A DNA stretch of 55,551 nt, taken from an uncultured Bacteroidota bacterium. Its GTDB lineage: Bacteria; Bacteroidota; Bacteroidia; Chitinophagales; Chitinophagaceae. Position 1 is the first letter of the stretch. Every line of letters begins with the position of its first letter. The position numbers were made by a program, and so were the translations under genes. The DNA lies in the NCBI GenBank assembly GCA_903865435.1, contig CAIPJS010000058.1:1-55551 (forward strand). The letters run 5' to 3'. Of this stretch, positions 16,850 to 26,164 are shown piece after piece. The notes under the pieces are model-generated. The model ran no database searches. It was not told the DNA's origin and saw nothing but the letters and a program-made list of their open reading frames with translations.

Positions 16850-17808
16850 TATTCCGAAATTAAATTAAGATTAAGAAATGAACTACCTGTGCGTGTATCA
16901 TCTAATGTATATCCAGATAATGTTTCAGGTACTATATAACCTGCGTATGGTGTACAGTTTCTTTGTAAAAAAGTATTATTTAAAACTAAACTTATTCCAG
17001 TTCCTATTGATTGAGTATCTTCCCTTTCCCAAACATTTGTAAAATCAACATCATTTACTCCTTCTGTAGCAAGTATTGCTTCTTCGAGTTTAGATAATGT
17101 TACAACACCGTTAAATGGAATACTGTTTAAATAATTAGATATTGCACTTTTAACAGATGCTCTTATAGAAGAAGAGTAAAATCCGTTATAGTAAACATCC
17201 AACTGCAAAAATAACTTTGCCGAATTTAACGATATTACAGATACATTAATTCCTGGAACTTTAATTTGATTAACAAAGGATTGCGCTGCAGTTAATGCAT
17301 CTCCTGTTATTTGGGAAGAATTGGCTCCAGCGATTTTAATAATAGTAGAACCCGAAAAACCGCCAACAACCGCACAATTCTTAACAATATTATACAAAGT
17401 ATTCTTAACGGAATACATTGGAATCATTGTATTTATAGTATCAGCTGTCATTGTTAATGTACCATCGCTATTCTTTGTAACTGTTCCTTTTGGTACAAAT
17501 ATTTGGCTATTAACTAATGATAAAACTTGAGGATTAGTTGCTGAATATTGAAAATTATTAAGCATCTGGTCTTGAAACCAAGGTTGGCTTTGAGGAGGCA
17601 AAACTTTTCTTAACAACTGTATATCAGAAGTAAAATTGTCGTAAAGTTGTTCAGATACAGATGTTGCATCAGATATTGTAGATAGAGTTAATTTCTTATA
17701 ATCGGTTTTCGACCATTTTGTAGGGTCTATAGTTAAACCAACAGAAGCAGCATAAGCTACAAGGTTTTTTACTAATCCATTAAGTATATTACTTGCGGTT
17801 CTGCTCAT
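16849..17808 (-). CDS. Baseplate J-like protein
   Basis: 319 aa. The central part, PGINVSVISLNSAKLFLQLDVYY followed by an IRASVKSAISNYLNSIPFNG helix and VVTLSKLEEAILATEGVNDV, is characteristic of baseplate J / Mu gp47-like wedge proteins. Overlaps its neighbours by a single base on each side. Forms the baseplate wedge that triggers sheath contraction. Confidence 0.7.
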   Translation of the reverse strand: MSRTASNILNGLVKNLVAYAASVGLTIDPTKWSKTDYKKLTLSTISDATSVSEQLYDNFTSDIQLLRKVLPPQSQPWFQDQMLNNFQYSATNPQVLSLVNSQIFVPKGTVTKNSDGTLTMTADTINTMIPMYSVKNTLYNIVKNCAVVGGFSGSTIIKIAGANSSQITGDALTAAQSFVNQIKVPGINVSVISLNSAKLFLQLDVYYNGFYSSSIRASVKSAISNYLNSIPFNGVVTLSKLEEAILATEGVNDVDFTNVWEREDTQSIGTGISLVLNNTFLQRNCTPYAGYIVPETLSGYTLDDTRTGSSFLNLNLISE

Positions 17809-18347
17809 TATTTTAAAAGTGTTATATTATCTGTAAGTATTGGGTTTACAAGGTCTGCAATTGCAAACCCACTATCTGTATCAAACAATGAGCCTTTATT
17901 ATCTAAGAAGTTTGATTTAAATCCTAATATATACTTGTAAATATTACCATGTTTGTAATCAAGTCTATCTTCTGATTGCTGTAATTTAGAACAAAAAGAT
18001 ATATTTGCATTAAGCATAACACTTTTTACAAAATCCCTTACATCAAATATGGAAAGATTTTGCTCCATTGTATTATTTTGACCATCAAGAACCATATTAA
18101 TAAGGTGAACCCTCCAAATAGAATCTCTGTATTCAGTAATATTTGCACCAATATTTTTAACTTCTCCTGGCTGAAATTCAATAAAGCAAGATGGAGTATT
18201 ATAAGAATAAGTTTTACCGCTAATCATTTCATTTATCTGGTCATCAAAAATATTCCAGTATTTAAAAGGATTAGACAAAAGACCTGATTTCGGAGCTTTT
18301 AAAGCAGCCAAGCAATCAATGTGAATTTGTTTTATTCTTGAACTCAT
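17808..18347 (-). CDS. Tail completion / terminator-like protein
   Basis: 179 aa. Size, position between portal-side and baseplate genes, and a segment EYRDSIWRVHLINMVL followed by LSIFDVRDFVKSVML suggest a tail terminator or tail completion protein. No certain family. Soluble and without signal peptide. Overlaps the next gene by one base. Confidence 0.5.
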   Translation of the reverse strand: MSSRIKQIHIDCLAALKAPKSGLLSNPFKYWNIFDDQINEMISGKTYSYNTPSCFIEFQPGEVKNIGANITEYRDSIWRVHLINMVLDGQNNTMEQNLSIFDVRDFVKSVMLNANISFCSKLQQSEDRLDYKHGNIYKYILGFKSNFLDNKGSLFDTDSGFAIADLVNPILTDNITLLK

Positions 18348-18352
18348 TAATT

Positions 18353-18781
18353 TTAATTAAAAAACTTATCAGCTAATTTTTCAAGTAACAACTTTTGGTT
18401 AAAAGTAAGCGATGGACTTTGTGTTAAAAATGAACGGGAATCAATCCATCCAGCACTTAAATGATTAAATCCATCTTGGTGATATTTCGCATATCCCCTT
18501 CCTCTTGCATCTATAGGGTCTACTGTTAAAACAGCACTACCTTTTCTAAAAACAACATTTTTAATATCAAGTGTTTGAGATTTAAGATTTCCAGTAACAT
18601 TTAAAATAGGTGGAGGAACTCCTCTTTTTACATCAGCCCAAGATTGACCAGTTTCCGAATTTGTTTCATTATCAAAGTTTTCTGAAAATTCTTTTTGAGC
18701 TAAAGATATTCCATCCTTCAAAAAATCTTTTTCAAAATCATCATACTTCGCTATCAGATTCTGGAATCCCAGTTTGCTCAT
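18353..18781 (-). CDS. Virion morphogenesis protein (Mu gpG-like)
   Basis: 142 aa. The segment GQSWADVKRGVPPPILNVTG followed by NLKSQ, then a YAKYHQDG motif and a C-terminal helix, matches the Mu gpG / phage virion morphogenesis family (Phage_tail_S). Those proteins act in tail completion or head-tail joining. Overlaps the preceding gene by 41 bases in another frame. Confidence 0.65.
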   Translation of the reverse strand: MSKLGFQNLIAKYDDFEKDFLKDGISLAQKEFSENFDNETNSETGQSWADVKRGVPPPILNVTGNLKSQTLDIKNVVFRKGSAVLTVDPIDARGRGYAKYHQDGFNHLSAGWIDSRSFLTQSPSLTFNQKLLLEKLADKFFN

Positions 18782-19217
18782 CTTTTCTCATTTTTATCCA
18801 CTTGTCTTTAGGTATTCTAAAATCAATATTAATCTGTTCGCAAATTTTGTCTGCAAGTTCATTGCGAATTTTACTCCATTTTGCTTTAATTGGATTAATG
18901 TGATTTAAAATAAATTCAGAGTTTTCTTTAGGTGTTTGTCCTAATTCATTAGGTGTTGCAGAGCGTAAAAACTGAATTAATAAGTCAGCTTCGTGCATAT
19001 AAAGAACCACATCTAAATCATCTCCAAAATTACAAAGCTTAATCCAAGTAGAGTCTGGACAAGCACTTAATCTTATAGAACAAAAACCAATTGCCTTTCT
19101 AAGAAGAAGTAAAACTGTTTGGTTAATTTCTTCACCTATTTCATAAGGCGTTTCTCCTAACTGCTTTGCAAGTCTTCTTTGATGTTCTCCTAAAAATTGC
19201 TTTTCTTTTGTTGTCAT
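18741..19217 (-). CDS. Unknown helical protein downstream of portal
   Basis: 158 aa, mostly helical and charged, no membrane segment. N-terminus TTKEKQFLGEHQRRLAKQLG. No family recognised. Position between portal and virion morphogenesis genes suggests a head-tail connector or adaptor role. Its 3' end overlaps the next gene by 41 bases, and both frames look coding there. Confidence 0.55.
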   Translation of the reverse strand: MTTKEKQFLGEHQRRLAKQLGETPYEIGEEINQTVLLLLRKAIGFCSIRLSACPDSTWIKLCNFGDDLDVVLYMHEADLLIQFLRSATPNELGQTPKENSEFILNHINPIKAKWSKIRNELADKICEQINIDFRIPKDKWIKMRKDEQTGIPESDSEV

Positions 19218-19233
19218 TGTGCGTATTTTTTTA

Positions 19234-20697
19234 TTATTCAGTATCTAATTCTGGTTTTATACTTTCTGGTGTTTTTACTTTTTCAAGAATATTCTCCCTC
19301 TTTTCGTCCAACTGTTTAACAGGTACATGGTCTTCAAATGTAAATCCAGTCCAATCGTTCAACTCGTTTACATCTACTTTTTTACCTCCATCTGCAAATA
19401 ACTTAACCCATTCTGCAGTAACTCTCATATCTGAATTTTTACGCATACGAGTTTCTCTTTCCTCCATATCATTATGAAGGTCAAATTTATAGCCTAATGG
19501 GAATAGACCTTTTATTAATTGAGAACCACAAAGTTTTCCAATTTTTCTACAAGCTGGAGCAAGTATATTATCAATTGATGTTTTTGTAATATCTCCGTAT
19601 TTTACCTTTTTGGCATTTATAGCTTGTTCAACTAATGATATACCAAAACCATCTTTGCTTTGTGTAACCATACCTCCTAACTTTCCAGGAGTTGATTTCA
19701 TTGCATCGGTATGACCTAAAAATAACTGATTTATTATAGCTTCCTGCCTTCCTATGAAGTTATCGTATGATTTCCAAGCGGTACCTGCATTAGCTATCAT
19801 TTCGTAAGTTATATCATCATCAGTATTTTTATCAAGAAGTGCCCAAGCGTTTGATGCAGAAGATGCTAAAAATGCCTCAAACTGGTCTCTTTCCTCACCT
19901 ACTTTATTGGTAATACCTTTTTTAATTGGCATACCAAAATTTTCGATAAAGTCTGTATTCCATTCGTTAGTCTTTCGCATTAAGATTTCGCAAAGAGCTA
20001 TATTATAAAGCAAACCATAACCACAATACTTTCCTCTTATGTTTCTCGTTGGAATCCAATGATTAAAAAGAGTAATTAATTCTTCTTCAGTATTAATCCT
20101 TATTTGGTCTCTTGTGCTAACTTGAATACCAGAAATAGAATATACCAATGATGTAAGTATAGGCTCTCCTGGATTTTCACGTGTACCATCGGGTCTTATA
20201 TTTTCTCTTGGCAAGCTTTTTAAGTCGTAAAACCCATCAAATCCGCCCAAAGTTGAAACGTCTCCCATTTGAATTAACGAATAACCGTATAATTCAGCAT
20301 CAAGTGTTTCTTGAATATATTTTCCAACCCAAGTTTGTTCCTGAAGTTGTTGAGATAAATCCCTTGAAACTTCTTTTTTCCCATTTACTATTTTATAAAC
20401 TTGATAATCTCTTTGCAATGTTAATTCGTACCATCTTTCAATAATGGCTTTTACAAAAGGATTTTCAACAGTATCCATAAATATGCGTTGCATTTTTGCT
20501 CGCATTGGATAAAAAGCCAATTCAGCTTCACGTATTGCATCTCTCCAAGATTGAACATCTGCTGCAATTCTTTGAAACTGAACAGGAGTTATAAACCTAT
20601 CAAGATGAGAAGGAGTAACCTTACGTCCACCAAGTGTGCCATAAGGAGAAAAAGCGGTGCTTAATCCGCTTACCGTATGTGAATCAAGATTAAACAT
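19234..20697 (-). CDS. Portal protein (DUF935 / Mu gp29-like)
   Basis: 487 aa. Typical of the DUF935 portal family: ITPVQFQRIAADVQSWRDAI near the N-terminus, FMDTVENPFVKAIIERWYEL, NHWIPTRNIRGKYCGYGLL in the middle, and IINQLFLGHT plus QEAIINQ toward the C-terminus. Forms the dodecameric ring at the capsid vertex through which DNA is packaged. Lies between the terminase and the capsid/baseplate genes, in the expected order. Confidence 0.8.
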   Translation of the reverse strand: MFNLDSHTVSGLSTAFSPYGTLGGRKVTPSHLDRFITPVQFQRIAADVQSWRDAIREAELAFYPMRAKMQRIFMDTVENPFVKAIIERWYELTLQRDYQVYKIVNGKKEVSRDLSQQLQEQTWVGKYIQETLDAELYGYSLIQMGDVSTLGGFDGFYDLKSLPRENIRPDGTRENPGEPILTSLVYSISGIQVSTRDQIRINTEEELITLFNHWIPTRNIRGKYCGYGLLYNIALCEILMRKTNEWNTDFIENFGMPIKKGITNKVGEERDQFEAFLASSASNAWALLDKNTDDDITYEMIANAGTAWKSYDNFIGRQEAIINQLFLGHTDAMKSTPGKLGGMVTQSKDGFGISLVEQAINAKKVKYGDITKTSIDNILAPACRKIGKLCGSQLIKGLFPLGYKFDLHNDMEERETRMRKNSDMRVTAEWVKLFADGGKKVDVNELNDWTGFTFEDHVPVKQLDEKRENILEKVKTPESIKPELDTE

Positions 20698-20977
20698 CTT
20701 TACCTAATAGTTCCTCTATTTCTTTACCTTGTTTTGTAATAGCTTTACTCTTTGTTTCTTTTGGTGCAGTCCAAGCTGCTATTTGTATTCCTAATGAATT
20801 AGAAAAACCAAACTCTCCTCTTTTTGAAAATTTTTGCTGCAACTTATATAAATCTGAAATAAATTCAGCCTGTGCGTCAGAATATTTTTCCTTTCGTCTT
20901 TTATCTAACCAATCAATAATCTTAGTTAAACAATAAACGCAAACCATAAATACTCCAAAAGTAAATGTATATGTCAC
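20690..20977 (-). CDS. Small membrane-anchored protein
   Basis: 95 aa. N-terminal hydrophobic segment (residues 3-20, TYTFTFGVFMVCVYCLTK) followed by a charged soluble part with a short coiled coil. Topology would be one N-terminal membrane anchor. It overlaps the portal start by 8 bases. Could be a spanin or holin-like factor, or an unrelated small membrane protein; no evidence separates these. Confidence 0.5.
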   Translation of the reverse strand: MTYTFTFGVFMVCVYCLTKIIDWLDKRRKEKYSDAQAEFISDLYKLQQKFSKRGEFGFSNSLGIQIAAWTAPKETKSKAITKQGKEIEELLGKDV

Positions 20978-20986
20978 GATAAAAAA

Positions 20987-21199
20987 CTAATTAGCACTCA
21001 TATTAAAAAATACTCCAAAATATAGCCAGTTACCATTTTCAAGTCTACCTCTTGCAAAAGTTCCGTAATCTGGTTCTTCTTCTCGAAGTTTTCTAAGAAA
21101 TTCTAAAGTCCATTGACAATCATTGGAAGATTTAGATTCTTTTTTAAACTTAATTAATGTACTTACCAAGCGTTGTTTTGTTTCGTCTTGCTGCCCCAT
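20987..21199 (-). CDS. Small hypothetical protein
   Basis: 70 aa, Lys/Glu-rich, ending RGRLENGNWLYFGVFFNMSAN. Overlaps the end of the upstream neck-region gene by 37 bases in a different frame. No recognisable domain. Confidence 0.45.
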   Translation of the reverse strand: MGQQDETKQRLVSTLIKFKKESKSSNDCQWTLEFLRKLREEEPDYGTFARGRLENGNWLYFGVFFNMSAN

Positions 21200-22089
21200 C
21201 TGAAACTGTTACTTTTTGTAGGCTGATTTAATTCTGTTCTACTTTGAAGTTTACCATCTTCCATTTTTTTCATCCAAAGGAATTGAGATTCCATGTTTTG
21301 AACTCTTAAAGTTGGTATGTTGTTTGGCGATATTCTGTTATGTAGTCTCCATATACTTAAATCAATTATGCACTGAACAAATGAAGGGTTTCTGTTATCT
21401 CCTTTACACCAAGGAGATACTGTTGGTAATGTTCCTGCATCCAAAGAATAAAAGCCTAAGTCCTCCCAGTATTTTTCGCCATTTTGTACATCATTAGGAA
21501 ATATGTTTTGATTCCCAGTAACAACAAATTCTGATTGTATTCTCATTGAATCAGAAGGTACGATTGTTGCTTCTTTACAAGAATAGATATGGTCGTTCCA
21601 CCAAACTATATCTCCTACATTATAAAATCCTTTTGTAAATGCACCTTTTTGTTTTTGTATATTTACTGAAAAAATAGGATAAGGTAAAGGTACGTAAAAA
21701 ATATCATACTGATTACCTAAAAGCATCCATTTATCTGGATTAAAATCAGAGTCAAAATTATCTATATTACAACTATAAGCCAAACCTTGGTTTATTACGA
21801 GGTCGCCCTGAAAGTATTGCTGAGATATCCAAGAGTCAAAATCCAAGACTGCTCTTTGCCTTGCTGTATAAGATATAGAATTATCATAAGGTAAAGTATC
21901 AGTAAACTCAAAATCTAAATCAAATTTGTCAGCAAGGTGTTCGTATATTTTTTCTACAGCCCAACTTTCACAAAAGTTTCTTTCATAATCACCATCCTTT
22001 AATGAATCCAAAAGTTGGTCTCTTAGTTGACCAACCTGAATTGTAGGAAGATAATCTCGAAAAGTTATATATTTTGGGAATTGTGGCAC
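21163..22089 (-). CDS. Neck-region protein with CBM5/12-like repeats
   Basis: 308 aa if GTG at 22089 is the start. An upstream GTG at 22104 lies inside the promoter region and is rejected. Two CBM5/12-like modules are visible: QQYFQGDLVINQGLAYSC...KWMLLG near residues 75-110 and KGFYNVGDIVWWNDHIYSCK...YWEDLG near 145-205. Position between terminase and portal suggests a head/neck protein, perhaps with a glycan-binding decoration role. First gene of its unit. Confidence 0.55.
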   Translation of the reverse strand: MPQFPKYITFRDYLPTIQVGQLRDQLLDSLKDGDYERNFCESWAVEKIYEHLADKFDLDFEFTDTLPYDNSISYTARQRAVLDFDSWISQQYFQGDLVINQGLAYSCNIDNFDSDFNPDKWMLLGNQYDIFYVPLPYPIFSVNIQKQKGAFTKGFYNVGDIVWWNDHIYSCKEATIVPSDSMRIQSEFVVTGNQNIFPNDVQNGEKYWEDLGFYSLDAGTLPTVSPWCKGDNRNPSFVQCIIDLSIWRLHNRISPNNIPTLRVQNMESQFLWMKKMEDGKLQSRTELNQPTKSNSFRWGSKTKQNNAW

Positions 22090-22093
22090 GTCA

Positions 22094-22125
22094 CAAATGT
22101 ACACTATAATAATGGTGTAAACAAA
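22094..22125 (-). promoter_or_regulatory. Promoter of the portal/baseplate unit
   Basis: Minus strand: TTTG (22125-22122), exactly 20 bases, TACATTTG (22101-22094), a perfect match to the Bacteroidota consensus. The GTG proposed as start lies 5 bases beyond the box, the same distance as at 30209. Confidence 0.7.
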
Positions 22126-22126
22126 T

Positions 22127-22396
22127 TTATTTTTGAAATATTGATAAAATTAAACAAATTATAAAAAATGATATTAACACTCTTAAAAGAATGTAGTTTA
22201 TCTTGTCTGGAATATCTTTTTTATTCCATTTATATTTTCTAATTGCCCTCTCGTAGTACTTCGAATACTTTTTATCTGTATCTGAGCCAATTATTAATTT
22301 TTTAAGTACTTGCTCGGCTATTACACATTCTGAAGCATTATGTATTATTAGTGCCTTTTCGAGTCCTTTGAACTCGTCGTGTTTTTCTCTAATCAT
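22127..22396 (-). CDS. Small protein with C-terminal membrane segment
   Basis: 89 aa. A charged N-terminal part is followed by a C-terminal hydrophobic helix (YILLRVLISFFIICLILSIF) near residues 68-87. Overlaps the terminase start side by 8 bases. The tail-anchored topology could suit a lysis or membrane-targeting factor, but no family is recognised. Last gene before the promoter at 22094. Confidence 0.5.
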   Translation of the reverse strand: MIREKHDEFKGLEKALIIHNASECVIAEQVLKKLIIGSDTDKKYSKYYERAIRKYKWNKKDIPDKINYILLRVLISFFIICLILSIFQK

Positions 22397-24158
22397 AACT
22401 ATTTTTTGACCTTCGTCTCCATGCTGAAATATCTCTTTTCTTTTCTTCTTCTTTTAACGGATTAAACTGCTCTGGAATTGTTGGATTGTTTAAAACTCTA
22501 TTTCCTCCAGTAACTGGTTTTGAAATCATACCATTCTTAAATAATATATAGTTAGCCTTCTCTTCTTCACAGATAAAATAATCAAGACAATCCCCAAGAT
22601 GCCCTAATGGCTGAACACCTCTAACACCATTTACCATTACTCTTTCTTTATATTTTCCAGATTTTTTAGCTCCTGGTTCGGTAACTGGATTTTCAAGGCA
22701 ATGCTTCATATCCTTTAAAAGATTTACGCAAAGTGGAGATATTTCTATTTCTAAATCTGCATAGTTTTCTTTTAAAATTATATTAACAAACCTTTGTCTA
22801 TCAAAATTAGATGGATTTGAATCTGGAACTCTAATAGAAGGCTCAAATTCTTTTAATAACCCAGCTGCAATTGTAAATAAATTACTACCTCTAACTCCTT
22901 TAACATCATGTTTTTTAGAAGTGGCATCACCAAATATTTCAACTCCACCTTTGTGGCCTTTATACTTTTTACAAAACTCGCTACATAAGTAATCCAAAGT
23001 ATTATTAGGACTCATTCCGCATATTTCGTAAATAAACTTTAATTTATTTCCATCTTTCTGAGCAACCAATAAAGGAAAATAAGGATTTGTATTTTCGTCA
23101 AGTATAAATGCTAATGGCAAATAAGTATTATAAAAAGTTTCCTTTTTGTGAATTTGTTCGTTGTATTCTTTGTAGTATGGCTGTTGATTTATAGCAACGC
23201 TCCATCCTCCGTTACACATTGCATCAAGTACTGCTTTATTTCCTCCAGCCCGCATAACAAGCTTGTGGTAATATTCGTATGGGTTTTGAAAATCATTATC
23301 AGTATATATAGAATGATGTCTATTGATAAGAAGACCTTTTAGTGCTGCCACCATTGCCATATCCTCTTCAGTACTACCTTCCTCGCTATGATATATATAC
23401 TTATAAAGCCAGTGCTCCTCGCTTACGTCACAGTTGTTAAACATTCCGTAAAACTGAGTTTTAATTCCTGGTATTCTAAGCCTTGTAATAAGCATACCAA
23501 AAGTTTCAAAATCAATCTGGTTAACCTCGTCGACCAAAATGTCAGTTGGCTGATTCCATCCTTTAATTGATTCTGTTTTGTCGCAGCCAAACATTTGAAA
23601 CTTATTACCATAACCTGGACATTTTTTATTGCCATTGCCTATATAAGTTATAGTTTTTTGACCTGTTGGCTTTTCGGAAAACTCAAATAAATCTTCCCAC
23701 CCATTTCTTTTTATTTCAAAAATTATATTTTGACGAAGTTGTTCTGCATTTGAATATATCTGCCTTCCGTAAAAGCAATTAAAGTATTTGGACTTCATGC
23801 ACTTTACTATAAGTCGAGTAACAACATATGTAGTTTTTGAACTACCATAGGCCCCACTAAGAAAAGTAAGACCCTCGACTATATCCCAAAGTCCAAGAAA
23901 TGCTTCACTTATAAATACTCCACCATGCTCCCGTATTGTTTGAATAGCTGGAGTTTCCATCCATTTTTCAAATTCAACTCCAGGAAAAAGTCCTTCATCT
24001 ACTCTTTTTAATCTTTGCCACCTTTTTCCAGATATAACTTTTATTCTCGAAACTATTAATGGTTCGAGAACTTCTACATCTTCTAACTCTTTTTCCTCTG
24101 GTTGCAAAGGAACAAATGAAGTGTTTTCTGGTGGTTTTTCTAATTTAAGGTATGCCAA
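22389..24158 (-). CDS. terL: Terminase large subunit
   Basis: 589 aa. ATPase domain: Walker A GAYGSSKT at residues 102-109 and Walker B ILVDEVN with D210/E211, followed by a LITRLRIPG segment. Nuclease domain: VEIFGDATSKK around residue 410 provides a catalytic Asp, with further acidic residues in a HLGDCLDYFI segment near residue 530. Cuts concatemeric DNA and drives it into the prohead. Preceded by the small subunit and followed by neck and portal genes. Confidence 0.9.
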   Translation of the reverse strand: MAYLKLEKPPENTSFVPLQPEEKELEDVEVLEPLIVSRIKVISGKRWQRLKRVDEGLFPGVEFEKWMETPAIQTIREHGGVFISEAFLGLWDIVEGLTFLSGAYGSSKTTYVVTRLIVKCMKSKYFNCFYGRQIYSNAEQLRQNIIFEIKRNGWEDLFEFSEKPTGQKTITYIGNGNKKCPGYGNKFQMFGCDKTESIKGWNQPTDILVDEVNQIDFETFGMLITRLRIPGIKTQFYGMFNNCDVSEEHWLYKYIYHSEEGSTEEDMAMVAALKGLLINRHHSIYTDNDFQNPYEYYHKLVMRAGGNKAVLDAMCNGGWSVAINQQPYYKEYNEQIHKKETFYNTYLPLAFILDENTNPYFPLLVAQKDGNKLKFIYEICGMSPNNTLDYLCSEFCKKYKGHKGGVEIFGDATSKKHDVKGVRGSNLFTIAAGLLKEFEPSIRVPDSNPSNFDRQRFVNIILKENYADLEIEISPLCVNLLKDMKHCLENPVTEPGAKKSGKYKERVMVNGVRGVQPLGHLGDCLDYFICEEEKANYILFKNGMISKPVTGGNRVLNNPTIPEQFNPLKEEEKKRDISAWRRRSKNSYD

Positions 24159-24175
24159 AACATAATATTTTTAGG

Positions 24176-24823
24176 TTATTCTTTAACTATTTCAAAATCA
24201 GTAAAAGTTTCGTCAATCTTCTTGACATTATTTTGAGACTCAAGCCTGTCCATCATCTCGTCAAATTGCTCCGAACTCATCATAAGTGGAGCTGATGTTG
24301 TTTCTGCAATAGTTGTTACTATAGAGTTTTTACCGTACTTTTTCTTATTAAGATTTCCTGCAAGCCACATACAGTACTTGGCTGTATTATTTCTGTGCAT
24401 TGAGTCTGCTACACTTTCATTTCCAATTCCACCTTCGAGATACCTCAGTCCTTCCTCTACAAGAATGTCTGCCCTTGACTCCATTACCTCTTCTATATAT
24501 TCTTTGTGAACAGACCTTTTTCTCCAGTATGAAAAAGAAGTAACAGATATACCGTAGTATTCGGATATTCTCGTAGTGCCATACCCAAGCAAAAGCATTT
24601 CTACTATGTCCTGCATTTTACTTTCAAGAAACTCGAAATAATATCCTGGAACTGGTACATCTTCTGGTGGTTCATCGTACTTAGATGGCATGATTTCTGG
24701 GTTCATTTTTATAAGTTGAGCCCTCATATCATTTATTTCACCTCCAGTACCATCTCTTTTAGTACGGTACTTATTATTGTACTTGTCTTTGTATTCTTTA
24801 CCAAACTTTTCTTTATCCGACAT
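24176..24823 (-). CDS. terS: Terminase small subunit
   Basis: 215 aa from the ATG at 24823 (a start at 24847 is possible but lies further inside the upstream gene). A helix-turn-helix is visible in LLLGYGTTRISEYYGISVTS followed by FSYWRKR, and the segment AKYCMWLAGNLNKKKYGKN is typical of phage small terminase subunits of this type. Recognises the packaging site and recruits the large subunit, whose gene follows 17 bases away. Confidence 0.75.
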   Translation of the reverse strand: MSDKEKFGKEYKDKYNNKYRTKRDGTGGEINDMRAQLIKMNPEIMPSKYDEPPEDVPVPGYYFEFLESKMQDIVEMLLLGYGTTRISEYYGISVTSFSYWRKRSVHKEYIEEVMESRADILVEEGLRYLEGGIGNESVADSMHRNNTAKYCMWLAGNLNKKKYGKNSIVTTIAETTSAPLMMSSEQFDEMMDRLESQNNVKKIDETFTDFEIVKE

Positions 24824-24998
24824 TTGCTTCGTTTTTAGGTATTGCAACTAATGCTGCGTGAAGTGAATTTTCTAATTTTAATGGATTAGAAATGTAATAA
24901 AAGTTATCAGTCTCAGATATTACATTATAAAAAGACTTATTGTCAAGTCTGTGATATATAGCAGTTTTTTTATCTAAAAGATGTATCTTCTTTGCCAT
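24813..24998 (-). CDS. Small hypothetical protein
   Basis: 61 aa, basic N-terminus (MAKKIHLLDKK), beta-rich middle. Overlaps the small terminase start by 11 bases and the preceding small gene by 29. No motif recognised; in operon with the packaging genes. Confidence 0.5.
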   Translation of the reverse strand: MAKKIHLLDKKTAIYHRLDNKSFYNVISETDNFYYISNPLKLENSLHAALVAIPKNEANVG

Positions 24999-25143
24999 TG
25001 ATTTTTATTTTTATGTTTATGTTATTTGGAATATCCTTTAACCAATTTCTAATTATTCTTAAAACCTTAGCCCTGCTACTTTCAGAAGCCTCTCTAATTA
25101 ACTTATCCCTGTATTCTAAAACTTCGTACAGTTTTACCTCCAT
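24970..25143 (-). CDS. Small helical protein (57 aa)
   Basis: 57 aa, starting MEVKLYEVLEYRDKLIREAS and ending KEDTSFR. It is helical and amphipathic in its first 40 residues. It starts 4 bases after the stop of the PAPS-reductase-like gene and overlaps the next gene by 29 bases. No family known. Confidence 0.5.
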   Translation of the reverse strand: MEVKLYEVLEYRDKLIREASESSRAKVLRIIRNWLKDIPNNINIKIKINGKEDTSFR

Positions 25144-25146
25144 ATA

Positions 25147-26021
25147 TTATAATTTAAATGCTTCGCAACTTTCTCCGCAAGAGTAATCTTCTGGAAATAA
25201 ACTAATTTTTTTTGCGTATTCTTGACTTTTTTCAGATAACTTTACTATATCATTTGCAGAAGTATTACCTCTGTAAAAATGAAATGGAGGTTTTAGTTTG
25301 GAGTTTCTTGGATTTAAATTCCCGTATTTTTCTTCCATTTTAATCCACCATTCAAAAGATTCTTTTTTTCTAATTGCATTTCTGTAAAGACGTGGCATAT
25401 CTTTTTTCCAGCAATTATCACAATTACCTTCATCTTCATGAATTTCTAAATTAAAAGACTGCTGTTTCCACCAATTTAATACCCACTTTTTATTTACTTG
25501 GAATAAATCAACTAAAGGTAAAATTCTATTTTTATTTATTTTCCTTTTACCGTTTTCATCATTATATCTTTTTGGTTCATCGTACCTAATCCCTATTGCT
25601 ACTTTGTATGTATTTTTCTTCCATCCAATAGATTTTAAATAACTTTCTATTGTTTTTCTTTTTAACTGGTCTGAACAAAAAGGAACATTTGTTGTTGGTA
25701 TTCCAAGAGAAGAAATCATGTCCTCGAATGGTTCTCCATTTCTACTTGCGGTTTCATAATTTACGATTTTGTGCGAAACTGAATATCCTTTACCTTTTTA
25801 TTTGTAACGCACTCAACCCAAACAATTTTAATCATAAATTCGTTAGATACTTCATCTACAAAAAATAAAGTACCCTCTACTTCTTTACCAGTATTTGCAA
25901 AAACAACTCTTATTTCATATAAATTTCTATCTTCCCATTTATTTAAAAGCCACCAAAGCATAAATCCAGAAGTTCTTCCACCACTAAAGCTAATTAATAA
26001 TCTTTTTTTATTTACCTCCAT
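25147..26021 (-). pseudogene. PAPS reductase-like enzyme, broken by a -1 frameshift
   Basis: Two frames together make one protein of about 291 aa. The N-terminal part starts at 26021 (MEVNKKRLL) and carries the PP-loop SFSGGRTSG, then [14 protein letters not shown], and stops at 25763-25761. The C-terminal part continues in the -1 frame, with [17 protein letters not shown] bridging the break, then [21 protein letters not shown] and the Cys motif GNCDNCWKK. This is the phage PAPS reductase / DndC-like family, which activates or moves sulfur. The -1 shift near 25767-25775 (codons cgc aca aaa tcg) would rejoin the frames. Causes may be mutation, sequencing error or recoding; no strong slippery site is present. 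Confidence 0.7.
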
Positions 26022-26164
26022 AAGTACATAATTATAAAAAACAAAATAATAAACACAGAACCTACAAAAACTTTCCAAAAGTCTGATGGGTCACGGTCTT
26101 CAGAAGAAGGGAAGCCGCTACCAATACCGAATTTAGATTTTTCCTCAATTAAATTACTGTTCAT
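26012..26164 (-). CDS. Small single-pass membrane protein (50 aa)
   Basis: 50 aa: a polar N-terminus ([13 protein letters not shown]), then a C-terminal membrane helix ([18 protein letters not shown]). The start codon overlaps the stop of the DUF4406-like gene (ATGAACAGTAA) and its stop overlaps the start of the PAPS-reductase-like gene (ATGGAGGTAA), so it is translationally coupled on both sides. Function unknown. Confidence 0.6.
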   Translation of the reverse strand: MNSNLIEEKSKFGIGSGFPSSEDRDPSDFWKVFVGSVFIILFFIIMYLWR

